Source: Selenomonadales bacterium (GTDB lineage Bacteria > Bacillota > Clostridia > Christensenellales > QALW01). From it: a DNA stretch of 64,000 bases. Position numbers and translations under genes: made by a program. Positions 1 through 8,864 of the stretch are shown in pieces (within the stretch, counting starts at the first letter, position 1; each line of letters starts with the position of its first letter). The notes below the pieces were generated by a model. That model ran no database searches. It was not told where the DNA came from and worked only from the letters and a program-made list of their open reading frames with translations. The stretch lies in NCBI GenBank assembly GCA_003150515.1, contig QALW01000021.1:86059-150058 (forward strand). The letters are read 5' to 3'.

Positions 1-580
1 TGAAAACTTTGTTTTTATTGAGCTCAAGCACAGCGACCGGGTTATAACCGTTACTTCCGAATCACGCAGCAGCGGGCGCTGGTGGGATGGCATTCCCTCC
101 GATTACGACGGAATAATCACGCGCGATTTAAACACCGCTCTATTAGTGCGCACGGCCGACTGCGGCACAATTCTGCTGCTGGACAAAGCCCGGCGCATAA
201 TTGCCGCCGTACACAGCGGCTGGCGGGGCACGGCGATGGGTATAATAAAAAACACCATAGAACGCATGCAAACTGAATTCGGCAGCAGTCCAAAGGATAT
301 TATAGCCGCGGCCGGGCCCTCCATATGCTCGTCCTGCTTTTTGGCCCATCAGCCCGTATATTCGCAATTTTCGCAGAAATATATTACCCTTAAATCGGAC
401 GGGCGGGCGGAAGTGGATTTGCGGGGCAAAATTCTGGACGACATGCTCTCCGCCGGATTAATTCGGGAAAACATTGATTTCTGCGAATTATGCACCTGCG
501 AAAACGAGCAGCTTTTCTTTTCGCACCGCCGCGAGCACGGACGCACCGGCATTATGGCGGCATGCATCCAGCTTATATAA
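1..580 (+). CDS. pgeF: Purine nucleoside phosphorylase / laccase-domain protein (PgeF/YfiH family), 5' end cut off
   Basis: The reading frame is open from base 2, so the start lies outside the window; about 192 codons are visible. The Cys/His metal and substrate residues of the YfiH/YlmD family can be read: a His in LKHSD (the family's QVH site), the Cys in RTADCGT, and the His in VHSGWRG, followed by GPSICSSCF near the end. Family members are peptidoglycan-editing or purine nucleoside phosphorylase enzymes of about 240-270 residues acting in the cytoplasm, so roughly a quarter is missing. It is followed after 53 bases by recG on the same strand. The family assignment is firm; the physiological substrate cannot be read from sequence. 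Confidence 0.9.
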   Translation, partial: ENFVFIELKHSDRVITVTSESRSSGRWWDGIPSDYDGIITRDLNTALLVRTADCGTILLLDKARRIIAAVHSGWRGTAMGIIKNTIERMQTEFGSSPKDIIAAAGPSICSSCFLAHQPVYSQFSQKYITLKSDGRAEVDLRGKILDDMLSAGLIRENIDFCELCTCENEQLFFSHRREHGRTGIMAACIQLI

Positions 581-633
581 TTTTATGCGCCGCCCCCCTT
601 TTTATTGGCGGCGGTTTTTATTAAAGGAAATTT

Positions 634-2646
634 ATGCAGCTTTCATCTCTCAAAGGACTGGGGCCTAAACGGCTGGAAGCCCTGAAAAAAATGAAAATTG
701 ACAGCGTTGAAGAGCTTATAAGACTCGCTCCCAGCGATTATATGGATATGAGCAGAACAGTTCTCATCGCTGATATGCCTGAGGATGGCCGCGCGCTTAT
801 ATTTGCGCGCATAACCAGCGCGCCCTATCAGGGGCGCTCCAAGACCGTTTTCAGCGCCTGCGCCGACCAGAGCGCAAGCGCCGATTTAATCTGGTTTAAC
901 GCTCCCTATATAGCGCGGAATCTGAAAAAGGGAGAAATGTACAGAATCTTTGGGCGCGCTTCCAAACGAGGCAGCAAAACCGTCATAGTAAACCCTAAAT
1001 TCGAGCACGAAAGCAAGCACGCAATGCAGGGCATTATCCCAGTATATCCTATCCCCAAGGGTGCGGAGCTTAATCAAAACGTCTTAAGATACGCTATAAG
1101 GCAGGCTCTTGACTGCTCGGCGCAGCAGCCCGAAATATATCCGGAGCAGTTCAGAGAAAGGTATTCCCTGCCTGAAATAAATTTTGCGTTGGAAAATATT
1201 CATTTTCCGCGCACCTTTTATCAGCTTGCCCTTGCTAAAAAGCGCATGGTATTCGACGAATTGCTTCTTATGCTTTCAATTATCAACCAGCACAAGCGCT
1301 CACAGGGACGTTTGCACGGAGAAATCCTTTTGCCCGGCGGCGAATTAAAAGAGGCTTACGACGCTTCTCTCCGTTTTAAGCTCACCAACGCTCAAAAAAG
1401 ATGCATAAAGGAAATTGAAGAGGACGTATGCTCGGGCCGGGTTATGAACAGGCTGCTTCAGGGAGACGTTGGCTCCGGCAAGACCGCCGTGGCTTTTTAC
1501 GCGCTCCTATTAAGCGTATATAACGGCGGACAGGCCGCTTTAATGGCGCCTACCGAGGTGCTCGCGCGCCAGCATTTTCATGATTTTACGGCGCAGTTTC
1601 CGCAAATCAGCGCGGCGCTGCTTTGCGGAAGCACGAAAAAAAGCGAAAAGGAAAGAATCAAGAGCGCTCTTAAGGACGGAAGTATAAAGGTGCTCATAGG
1701 CACGCACGCCATTATTCAAGAGGACGTCAGCCTTCCCTTATGCAAGCTGATTGTTACAGACGAACAGCACCGCTTCGGCGTAGCTCACCGCGCGCTGCTT
1801 GGAGCTAAAAGCGAAGGAGTGCATACGCTGGTTATGTCGGCAACTCCCATTCCACGCACTCTCTCGCTGGTGCTTTACAGCGATTTGGATTTTTCCGTTC
1901 TGGACGAAATGCCGCCCGGACGCCAAAAAATAAGCACGCATATTATTCCGCCTCAAAAAGAACAGGCCATGTACGAATATATCGCCCAATGCGCTTTAAC
2001 GGGCAAACAGAGCTATATAGTATGCCCCGTTATAGAGGAATCGGATTCCCTGCCCGTTATGTCCGCAGAAGAATTATATATTAAGCTGTCTGAAGGCTAT
2101 TTAAAAAATATCTCCGTCGGATTGCTGCACGGAAAAATGTCCGTAAAAGACAAAAATGCGGTTATAGAAAAGTTTTCGTCGGGAGAAATAAAGGTATTAG
2201 TATCCACCACAGTAATAGAAGTAGGCGTGAACGTCCCCAAGGCAGTAAATATGGTAATAGAAAACGCCGCCCGTTTCGGGCTGGCGCAGCTTCATCAATT
2301 AAGGGGCCGAGTGGGCAGAGGCAGCGAAAAATCCTATTGCTTTCTCTTAGACGCAGACGGCCAAAACGCGCGTTTAAAAACCATGACCCAGACTTCAGAC
2401 GGCTTTGAAATCGCGGAAAAGGATTTAGAATTGCGTGGGCCGGGCGAATATTTCGGCACCCGTCAAAGCGGACTGCCTTCGGCTATGTTTTCCAGCGTTT
2501 TTTCAAATAAGGAGCTGCTGGAAACGGCTAAAGAAGCTTATTCCGAGCTGCTCTCAAAAAAAGAATACGCCTCTGTTGCAGCCGCCCTTGAAATATTGGC
2601 AAAACAAAAACTGGAAAGAGAAGAAACGAATATAGTATATAATTAA
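634..2646 (+). CDS. recG: ATP-dependent DNA helicase RecG
   Basis: A 670-residue protein, close to the usual RecG length of 680-690. An N-terminal wedge/OB domain (about residues 1-200) precedes a superfamily 2 helicase core with Walker A GDVGSGKT at 277-284 and the DEQH box at 376-379 (DEQHRFG, characteristic of RecG). The later helicase motifs are visible as VSTTVIEVGVNVP and QLRGRVGRG. RecG remodels stalled replication forks and branch-migrates Holliday junctions. The start is preceded by AAAGGA. It shares orientation with the upstream pgeF and ends about 30 bases before the convergent nnr gene. Identification is very secure. Confidence 0.97.
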   Translation: MQLSSLKGLGPKRLEALKKMKIDSVEELIRLAPSDYMDMSRTVLIADMPEDGRALIFARITSAPYQGRSKTVFSACADQSASADLIWFNAPYIARNLKKGEMYRIFGRASKRGSKTVIVNPKFEHESKHAMQGIIPVYPIPKGAELNQNVLRYAIRQALDCSAQQPEIYPEQFRERYSLPEINFALENIHFPRTFYQLALAKKRMVFDELLLMLSIINQHKRSQGRLHGEILLPGGELKEAYDASLRFKLTNAQKRCIKEIEEDVCSGRVMNRLLQGDVGSGKTAVAFYALLLSVYNGGQAALMAPTEVLARQHFHDFTAQFPQISAALLCGSTKKSEKERIKSALKDGSIKVLIGTHAIIQEDVSLPLCKLIVTDEQHRFGVAHRALLGAKSEGVHTLVMSATPIPRTLSLVLYSDLDFSVLDEMPPGRQKISTHIIPPQKEQAMYEYIAQCALTGKQSYIVCPVIEESDSLPVMSAEELYIKLSEGYLKNISVGLLHGKMSVKDKNAVIEKFSSGEIKVLVSTTVIEVGVNVPKAVNMVIENAARFGLAQLHQLRGRVGRGSEKSYCFLLDADGQNARLKTMTQTSDGFEIAEKDLELRGPGEYFGTRQSGLPSAMFSSVFSNKELLETAKEAYSELLSKKEYASVAAALEILAKQKLEREETNIVYN

Positions 2647-2678
2647 GGCGCGTTCATACTGCCTGCCGGGAGCTCCAA

Positions 2679-4139
2679 TTATTCTCCCTCGGCTTTTAAA
2701 AACGCCGTTTCCAAACCATAAATAATTTCCCCAGCCGTCATTGCGCGTTTAGACGCCTTTTGCGCAGCCTCCCTGCCCGCCGCGCCGTGCGCCAAAACTC
2801 CGGCAACAGCCGCCTCCAGCGCGTCGCCCTGAGCCAAAAACGCCGCTATTATTCCCGATAGCACATCGCCGCTGCCCGCCGTAGCCATGCCATGATTGAG
2901 TCCGGAATACATATATCTGTTTTCGCCGTCTGAAATAACGGTAGAAGCCCCCTTTAAAGCAACAACGCATTTATATCGGCTGGCTAATTCATCAGCGCAA
3001 TCAGCCTGGCTGCCCCGAAGCTCGGCCACCGAACAGCCCAGCAGGCGCGCTCCCTCGCCCAGATGAGGCGTTATAATAACCGGCGCGTTCCTATAAATCA
3101 ACGCCCCTTCCCCTATTTCGGAAAGAATATAAAGCGCATCCGCGTCCAATACCGCCGGAGTATCCGCGCTCAATACTGTTTCCAGCCTGTCGTAATCATT
3201 GCGCCCCGCTCCCGGCCCGAATACAACCGCGTCCATCTCCTCCATGCTTTTAAGGCATTCTTCCAGCCTTTCATAATAGGAGCACATCAATTCAGGAGGC
3301 CTGCGCTCGTAAAAATGCGCCTGCTCATGGGCAAAAATGAGGGTTCTGCCCGCTCCCGACTTTAACGCAGCATAGGCGCTTAGGAGAGCCGCGCCCTCCA
3401 TGCCCCGCAAACCGCCCACCACTCCGACGCTGCCGAAATTCCCCTTATGCCCCGCCGGGCTGCGCCGGGGCAGATAATCCTTTAAATCGCTTAATTCTAT
3501 TAATTGATCTCTTTCCTCCACTCCCTCGGGAAACTCCAGACCTGCCGAAACAATTTCCAGACGTCCGCTGTTAAGCGCGCCTTCGGCTAAGATATGCCCT
3601 AATTTAGGCGCAAGAAAGGTCACCGTATCGTCAGCTTCAACCGCGCGTTTCATGATCCGCCCGCTGTCCGCATGCACGCCGGAGGGAATATCAATGCTTA
3701 TAACCTTGGCTCCCCGGCCTTTTAATTCTTCAATCAGCCGAACGCCTTCAAGCTGGGCCCCGCCTATATTTCTATTAAGGCCTATGCCAAATATAGCGTC
3801 CACAACCACATCGCAGAAGGAAGGAACCTGGGTAATTAAATGCTTAATCTGTTCATAAAAGAAACGGGCGTCCTCCTTAAGCTCGTTTACATCTCCTATA
3901 AAAAACACCCTTGTCTCGCATCCAATTTTAGAAAGCTCCCCGGCGCATACAAATCCGTCGCCGCCATTATTGCCGCTCCCGCATACGCAAAGCGCGCTTG
4001 CAGGCGAATATTTGGAGAAAATATATTGAGCGGCCTGTTCGCCCGCCTTAAACATTATTTCTCTGGACGACTTTTTCAGCGCGTTAAAATTATAGTTTTC
4101 AATCTCCCGCATCCGCCGCGCGCTTACAATATTTTTCAT
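2679..4139 (-). CDS. nnr: Bifunctional NAD(P)H-hydrate epimerase / ADP-dependent NAD(P)H-hydrate dehydratase
   Basis: A 486-residue fusion that repairs damaged NAD(P)H. The N-terminal YjeF_N half (about 1-210) has CGSGNNGGDGF and the DIPSGVHADSG loop, giving epimerase activity. The C-terminal ribokinase-like YjeF_C half (about 215-480) has HKGNFGSVGVVGG, the acidic pocket around VLDADAL, ITPHLGEGARLL and the GSGDVLSGIIAAFLAQG anion-hole motif, giving dehydratase activity. The start has an upstream GGAGGG. It is the last gene of recX-acpS-nnr, and its first 41 bases overlap the end of acpS; acpS-nnr adjacency is common in Clostridia. Confidence 0.96.
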   Translation of the reverse strand: MKNIVSARRMREIENYNFNALKKSSREIMFKAGEQAAQYIFSKYSPASALCVCGSGNNGGDGFVCAGELSKIGCETRVFFIGDVNELKEDARFFYEQIKHLITQVPSFCDVVVDAIFGIGLNRNIGGAQLEGVRLIEELKGRGAKVISIDIPSGVHADSGRIMKRAVEADDTVTFLAPKLGHILAEGALNSGRLEIVSAGLEFPEGVEERDQLIELSDLKDYLPRRSPAGHKGNFGSVGVVGGLRGMEGAALLSAYAALKSGAGRTLIFAHEQAHFYERRPPELMCSYYERLEECLKSMEEMDAVVFGPGAGRNDYDRLETVLSADTPAVLDADALYILSEIGEGALIYRNAPVIITPHLGEGARLLGCSVAELRGSQADCADELASRYKCVVALKGASTVISDGENRYMYSGLNHGMATAGSGDVLSGIIAAFLAQGDALEAAVAGVLAHGAAGREAAQKASKRAMTAGEIIYGLETAFLKAEGE

Positions 4140-4524
4140 TCTGTCCCTCCCCTTCTAAAACGCACTGCGCCACTGCGAAAAAACGCTCGTGCGAAATGGA
4201 TATATGAATGCTTTGCCCCCCAAGCTTTTCAAAAAGCTCCCGGGCGTTATTATATAGCAGAGCATACGGCCTGCCTAATTGGTCATGCCTCACTTCGATA
4301 TCCGTCCAGGCCATGTTTCTCACGCCCGTGCCCAGAGCTTTGGAACATGCCTCTTTAACGGCAAAAATTCCGGCAGCGCTCTGAGCGTTCATTTTTTTAG
4401 AGCTCAAATACTCCTGTTCAACAGGAGTATATATTTTTTTTATAAAATTATCCCTGCGCAGCATAATGGCTATACGGGTTATATCCGTTATATCAATTCC
4501 AGTGCCTATTATCAAAGCGCTCAT
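4099..4524 (-). CDS. acpS: Holo-[acyl-carrier-protein] synthase
   Basis: A 141-residue 4'-phosphopantetheinyl transferase that activates acyl carrier protein. It shows the family start IIGTGIDITDITRI with its Mg-binding Asp, the FAVKEACSKALGTG motif and the C-terminal ISHERFFAVAQCVLE. AcpS is usually 118-126 residues. The extra tail of about 15 residues is read through the start of nnr, a 41-base overlap, and is probably not functional. The annotated ATG overlaps the recX stop and has an AGGAGG only about two bases upstream. A TTG at 4515 (Leu4) would have better spacing and match the usual start of the family. Confidence 0.93.
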   Translation of the reverse strand: MSALIIGTGIDITDITRIAIMLRRDNFIKKIYTPVEQEYLSSKKMNAQSAAGIFAVKEACSKALGTGVRNMAWTDIEVRHDQLGRPYALLYNNARELFEKLGGQSIHISISHERFFAVAQCVLEGEGQNEKYCKRAADAGD

Positions 4525-5138
4525 TCCTCCTTAAGCAGGCTCTCTGCGGCAGCGTTTATAATATCATAATCAAAGCCCCGCCGCGCCAGAGCCTGAAAAA
4601 GCTTTGAGCGGGCCTCGCGCATATCCTTAAACGAGCGGCCTTTTATATATGCTTTCCCCGCGCGAAGCGCGCCTTCCAGCTCACAATCGTCATTTCGTTC
4701 GTCCAGAGCTTCGGCTATAGTTTGCTTATCCACTCCCCTGCGCAAAAGCGCAAATTTAACCGCCTGCCCGCCCTTAAGCGCATTCTGCTGGATATAAGCG
4801 CGCGCATATTCGGCGTCGTCTATATATCTGTATTCCTCTAATCGCTGGATAACTCGGGAAATAATCTCCTCATCAAATTCCTTTTTAATAAGGTAATCCT
4901 CCACCTGCTTCTGAGTTTTGCGGCCGCCGCCTATATATTGCCCGCTTTTATTCAATGCGCGCAGAAATTCGTCCTCCTTTATTCCGGCCAACAGGACGTT
5001 TTCCTCTATAATATCCCCTTCCTTTAAACGCAGGCTCAGCAATTCCTCTTTGCCCATGCCCGTATAAAATTTCCCGTCCGCATAGATATTATAGCGCTCT
5101 GAATTATTTTTTTGTTTTTCAATTTTTGTTATCTTCAT
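4521..5138 (-). CDS. recX: Regulatory protein RecX
   Basis: A 205-residue, highly charged, helical protein that modulates RecA filaments. It has the tandem three-helix repeats of RecX, for example LIKKEFDEEIISRVIQRLEEYRYIDD and the stretch around ALLRRGVDKQTI. The ATG at 5138 is chosen because ACGGA lies seven bases upstream and the protein then begins MKITKIEKQ like other RecX proteins. A TTG 11 codons upstream (5171) is in frame but has no ribosome binding site. It overlaps acpS by four bases (ATGA). First gene of the recX-acpS-nnr unit, divergent from the GntR operon. Confidence 0.9.
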   Translation of the reverse strand: MKITKIEKQKNNSERYNIYADGKFYTGMGKEELLSLRLKEGDIIEENVLLAGIKEDEFLRALNKSGQYIGGGRKTQKQVEDYLIKKEFDEEIISRVIQRLEEYRYIDDAEYARAYIQQNALKGGQAVKFALLRRGVDKQTIAEALDERNDDCELEGALRAGKAYIKGRSFKDMREARSKLFQALARRGFDYDIINAAAESLLKEE

Positions 5139-5276
5139 ATTTATTTCCGTATCGTCCGCACGCGCAATCAATCCAATAAAACGCGTACATTCATTTTCAG
5201 CATTCCCCTTTTAATTATTATATAACAAATTTCTTATGAAATCAAAATATATTTAGCCATAATAAGTATAAAATAC

Positions 5277-5330
5277 TTGACAGAGGCATATAAAGCATAT
5301 ATACTTAGTGTATTAATACAACTAATACAC
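5277..5330 (+). promoter_or_regulatory. Sigma-A promoter with YtrA-type operator
   Basis: TTGACA at 5277-5282 and TATACT at 5300-5305 are separated by 17 bases, near consensus for housekeeping sigma. Immediately downstream, over the expected start of transcription, lies an exact 8-base inverted repeat, GTGTATTA (5308-5315) and TAATACAC (5323-5330), with a 7-base spacer. It is the type of site bound by YtrA-subfamily GntR repressors, so autorepression by the first gene is the natural reading. Confidence 0.88.
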
Positions 5331-5349
5331 ATAGCAAAGGAGGGAAGAT

Positions 5350-5727
5350 ATGCTTGAAATTGATAAGATGTCCCGCGTTCCGATATACGAGCAAGTGATT
5401 CAAAAACTGGAGCTGCTCATTCTGACCAACGTCTTAGGCCCTAATTCGCCTTTGCCCTCAGTCCGCGCGCTGTCTCAGGAGCTGTCAGTCAATCCCAATA
5501 CTCTCCAAAAGGCTTATTCGGAACTGGAGCTTAAGGGCATATGCTACAGCGTGCCCGGCACAGGCCGATTCATTTCAGAAAATGCCAAAGACATACTAAT
5601 GCGCTCTAAGCGCGAAAAGCTGGAACAATTCAAAAATCTTGTGAACGAATTAAAATTGGCCGGAATATGCGCCAAAGAGCTGAAATTGCTTATTGAACAA
5701 ATATATAATATATCGGGAAAGGAATGA
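5350..5727 (+). CDS. GntR family transcriptional regulator, YtrA subfamily
   Basis: A 125-residue regulator with an N-terminal winged helix (about 10-75; PIYEQVIQKLELLI, then SVRALSQELSVNPNTLQKAY) and only a short helical dimerisation tail, the hallmark of the YtrA group. Perfect AAAGGAGGG ribosome binding site. It is the first gene of an operon with an ABC ATPase (next start overlaps or lies a few bases beyond its stop) and a large membrane protein. It probably represses its own operon through the palindrome at 5308-5330 until an effector, often a cell-envelope stress signal in this group, releases it. Confidence 0.94.
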   Translation: MLEIDKMSRVPIYEQVIQKLELLILTNVLGPNSPLPSVRALSQELSVNPNTLQKAYSELELKGICYSVPGTGRFISENAKDILMRSKREKLEQFKNLVNELKLAGICAKELKLLIEQIYNISGKE

Positions 5728-5732
5728 ACAAT

Positions 5733-6632
5733 ATGATAACCGCTCAGAATCTAACTAAAACCTTTGATAAATTTACCGCTCTGGAGAATTTGAACTGTTC
5801 CATCCCCAACGGCTGCATATACGGAATGGTAGGCTCTAACGGAGCGGGCAAATCCACCCTGCTGCGCCTAATAACAGGAATATACCGTCCGGACAAAGGC
5901 GAAGTGCTTATAGACGGAAAGCGGGTATATGATAATCCGGAGGTAAAACGCAGATTCGTATTTGTGCCCGACGAATTATATTTTCTGCCCCAGGCCACTA
6001 TGAATAGGATGGCAGGATTATATAAAGCCGTATATCCCAGTTTTGACGATCAGCGATTTAAGCAGCTTTCTCAAGCGTTTAATTTAGCTCCAAACGTCAA
6101 ATTGCAGACTTTTTCCAAAGGCATGAAGCGTCAGGCGGCCACTATTCTCGCCCTGAGCGCCAAGCCCGAATTCATCTTCTTTGACGAAACTTTTGACGGC
6201 CTGGATCCGGTAATGCGCAATTTAGTCAAAAAAGTTATATATGCCGACGTATGCGAACGCAAGGCCACGGCGGTTATAACCAGCCATTCGCTGCGCGAAT
6301 TGGAAGATACATGCGACCAGCTCGCCCTGCTGCATAAGGGAGGTATAATTTTTGAAAGCGATATAGAAAATCTCCGCACCTCTCTGTTTAAATTGCAGGT
6401 AGCATTTTCCGATCCCTACGACCAAAGCTTGTTCGGCGATATTAACATAGTTTCCTTTGTGAAAAAGGGAAGCATCGCCAGCATAATCGCGCGCGGGGAT
6501 AAGAACGAAGCCGTCGCCCGCATCAAAGCGCTTAATCCTCTGCTTGTGGAAGCACTGCCGCTGACATTAGAGGAAGTGTTCATATACGAAATGGAAGCCC
6601 TGGGTTATTCGTTTGAGGACGCGCTTAACTAA
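5733..6632 (+). CDS. ABC transporter ATP-binding protein (YtrB-like)
   Basis: A single ABC ATPase domain of about 300 residues. Counting from an in-frame ATG at 5724, Walker A GSNGAGKST is at 37-45, the signature region is the divergent FSKGMKRQ, Walker B is EFIFFDETFDGLD, and the switch His lies in VITSHSLRELEDTC. A C-terminal extension of about 90 residues follows. Two ATGs are possible: 5724 overlaps the regulator stop as ATGA, while 5733 has better spacing from AAAGG and is preferred. It should energise the membrane protein encoded next; YtrA-linked ABC systems are usually associated with envelope or antibiotic stress, but the substrate is unknown. Confidence 0.93.
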   Translation: MITAQNLTKTFDKFTALENLNCSIPNGCIYGMVGSNGAGKSTLLRLITGIYRPDKGEVLIDGKRVYDNPEVKRRFVFVPDELYFLPQATMNRMAGLYKAVYPSFDDQRFKQLSQAFNLAPNVKLQTFSKGMKRQAATILALSAKPEFIFFDETFDGLDPVMRNLVKKVIYADVCERKATAVITSHSLRELEDTCDQLALLHKGGIIFESDIENLRTSLFKLQVAFSDPYDQSLFGDINIVSFVKKGSIASIIARGDKNEAVARIKALNPLLVEALPLTLEEVFIYEMEALGYSFEDALN

Positions 6633-6648
6633 TATAAAGGAGTATATT

Positions 6649-8748
6649 ATGAAACAAAAATATTTTAATTTCAGCCTTTTCTGGGATTTTTTCAAACAGA
6701 CAAAACTCACCGGAATTATTTTAGCGGTAGTATTATGCATAATTACAGCCGTGCCCACCTTTGCGCAGTATATTTCAATGGGCCAGGGAAATTCGCCCGC
6801 GCAAATTTCGCAAATTGCTCCCGTGCTCTATTTCGCCATATACTTTATTCCCATCGTTTTTACGGCCAGTATTTTCAAATTTCTGAATAAACGAAGAGAC
6901 AGCGATTTCTTTCACAGCCTGCCTCCCACTCGTCTCTGCATGTTCTTTTCCGGTTGTCTGGCCTCCCTTTTATGGAGCCTTATAACTATCGTCGCCATGA
7001 TATTTATAGGCTATATCAGCCTGTTAATATGCGGATTAAGCTGTCCTATATCTTATATAGGCTATTTAATCGCTTATAATGCCGTTGTCGCTTTAATTAT
7101 AACGGGATGCGCCAGCATAGCCTTAAGCGCCACGGGAACATTGATTCCCGGCCTTTGCCTTACCTTGATTATAATGTTCCTGCCCAGGTTAATACTTACC
7201 ATAATAAATATAATGGTGCGCGAACAATCCATAATAGCCAGCGCGCTTAACGACGGTCTCTTTTTTAATCAGGATTATAATTTTGTGACCGCTCCATTAT
7301 TCAGCGCCCTGGCTTCAGGCTATTCAAACGCAGTAAGCCTGCCCGCGTTTGCCGGAGGATATATTTACACCGGCGTTTTAGGCTTAATTTACATCTTCCT
7401 AGGCGCGCTGACATTCCGCGCCCGGAAAAGCGAAAGCGCCGAACAGAGCGCGCCGAACAGGGTTTTGCAGCATATCTACCGGCTTTTAATCACCCTGCCC
7501 ACCCTTTTGGCCGCCTCCGTTCTGATCATAACCACCTCTTCGCAGGACAGCTTAATTATAATTTTAATTGTACTGTCCATAATAATATATTTCGTATATG
7601 AAGCTATAACCACTAAAAGCTTTAAGAATATGCTTAAAGCCGCGCCGCTTTTTCTGGCCGATATAGCAATCTGCGGAATAGTATGCCTAACTTCCAGTTT
7701 AATGGCGCAAAACGTGCTAAACAATCCGCCTCAGGAAAATGAAGTGAGCCATATTGAGATAAACGTATCAAATGAAAGCGGTTTCTATAATACTCCCACT
7801 TACACTCAGGCGCTCCAGCAGACCGTAAAATACAAGGACAAAGAAACAATTTCCCTTGCCTGCGAACAGCTAAATAAAACTGCCCGGACAGCGGCTTCTA
7901 TTAAAAACAACCCTGCAATTGACAACTATATTTCAGGACGAAGCATAACCTTCGTATTAAATTCTGGAACAAAAGTAACCCGCATTGTTGATTTTGATTC
8001 CTCCGAAGCCCTTTTTGAAAACCTCTTGTGGAACGAGCCGGCGTATGTGGAAAATCTGCTGAAGCTGCCTGAAGAAAATCAAATAACTCATTTGAGCAGC
8101 ATATGGCCAATGAATATTAACGATGATCAGGCTAAATCCCTTTGGAACAGCTTTAAAGAAGAATATTACACCCTTCCCGACAGCACAAAGGCGCAGATTC
8201 AGGAGGGATACCAGAAAAATTCCACGCCCTTCTCCCTAAATGTTATGGGAAACCTCGGATTGACTTTATGGGGCAATTGGTATTCCATTACTCCCTTAAC
8301 TCCAAAGACATTCGAGCTCGCCGCTCAATACACCAACCAAGCGCAAACGAGAGAAGCCTTTAAAAGCGCTTTGCAAAGCGCTGAGGAAAATTCAAATTAT
8401 CCGAATAAATATGAATCGTATATAGAAATAGGATTTTATAATGTTTCTGGATTAGATTCATTCAGCGAGGAACTGGCTCTGATGCTTCAGGATAGATATA
8501 ACATGGTTGTAAATTCAGACGACAAAGAATGGAAGCCCGTATTAGAGCTTTTAAGCGCCAGCCCGCTGGAACAGGCTAAGCCCGAGCAGCCCATACTGAC
8601 CTTAACTATAACAACCTACGAACAGGATGAAGAGCAGGGTTATTATACGCGCTCAAAAAATGATTATTTAATAGCGAGCATAGACCAGGCCGCTCTTGAA
8701 ACGCTGCTTGAAATTCTCTTCCCGGAAGAAATGGTTAATCCCGCCTAA
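6649..8748 (+). CDS. ABC transporter permease-like membrane protein
   Basis: About 699 residues. The N-terminal half holds roughly ten hydrophobic segments. After the last one (about 355-375) comes a 300-residue hydrophilic C-terminal domain, probably extracytoplasmic. The ATG at 6649 is chosen because AAAGGAG lies just before it; an in-frame ATG 36 bases upstream lies inside the ATPase gene. It is the membrane partner of the preceding ATPase by position, although I do not recognise a named family. A DUF6449-like C-terminal domain as in Clostridial GntR-ABC operons is possible but not proven. Followed by a strong terminator. Confidence 0.8.
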   Translation: MKQKYFNFSLFWDFFKQTKLTGIILAVVLCIITAVPTFAQYISMGQGNSPAQISQIAPVLYFAIYFIPIVFTASIFKFLNKRRDSDFFHSLPPTRLCMFFSGCLASLLWSLITIVAMIFIGYISLLICGLSCPISYIGYLIAYNAVVALIITGCASIALSATGTLIPGLCLTLIIMFLPRLILTIINIMVREQSIIASALNDGLFFNQDYNFVTAPLFSALASGYSNAVSLPAFAGGYIYTGVLGLIYIFLGALTFRARKSESAEQSAPNRVLQHIYRLLITLPTLLAASVLIITTSSQDSLIIILIVLSIIIYFVYEAITTKSFKNMLKAAPLFLADIAICGIVCLTSSLMAQNVLNNPPQENEVSHIEINVSNESGFYNTPTYTQALQQTVKYKDKETISLACEQLNKTARTAASIKNNPAIDNYISGRSITFVLNSGTKVTRIVDFDSSEALFENLLWNEPAYVENLLKLPEENQITHLSSIWPMNINDDQAKSLWNSFKEEYYTLPDSTKAQIQEGYQKNSTPFSLNVMGNLGLTLWGNWYSITPLTPKTFELAAQYTNQAQTREAFKSALQSAEENSNYPNKYESYIEIGFYNVSGLDSFSEELALMLQDRYNMVVNSDDKEWKPVLELLSASPLEQAKPEQPILTLTITTYEQDEEQGYYTRSKNDYLIASIDQAALETLLEILFPEEMVNPA

Positions 8749-8766
8749 GGCTGGCTTTACAGCAAC

Positions 8767-8826
8767 AAATATAAAGGGACGCTTAAAGCGTCCCTTTATA
8801 TTTGCAAGCGCCTTTTTTACAAGGCG
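8767..8826. terminator. Bidirectional terminator between convergent genes
   Basis: A perfect 16-base-pair hairpin (8767-8782 with 8788-8803, loop TTAAA) whose AAATATAAAGGG arms give A/T-rich ends in both directions. A second, weaker hairpin GCGCC...GGCGC follows at about 8807-8826. It separates the plus-strand ABC operon from the minus-strand aminotransferase. Confidence 0.85.
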
Positions 8827-8864
8827 CATTTTATTTATTTCTCATCCCGGAAGCAAGAAAGCCG

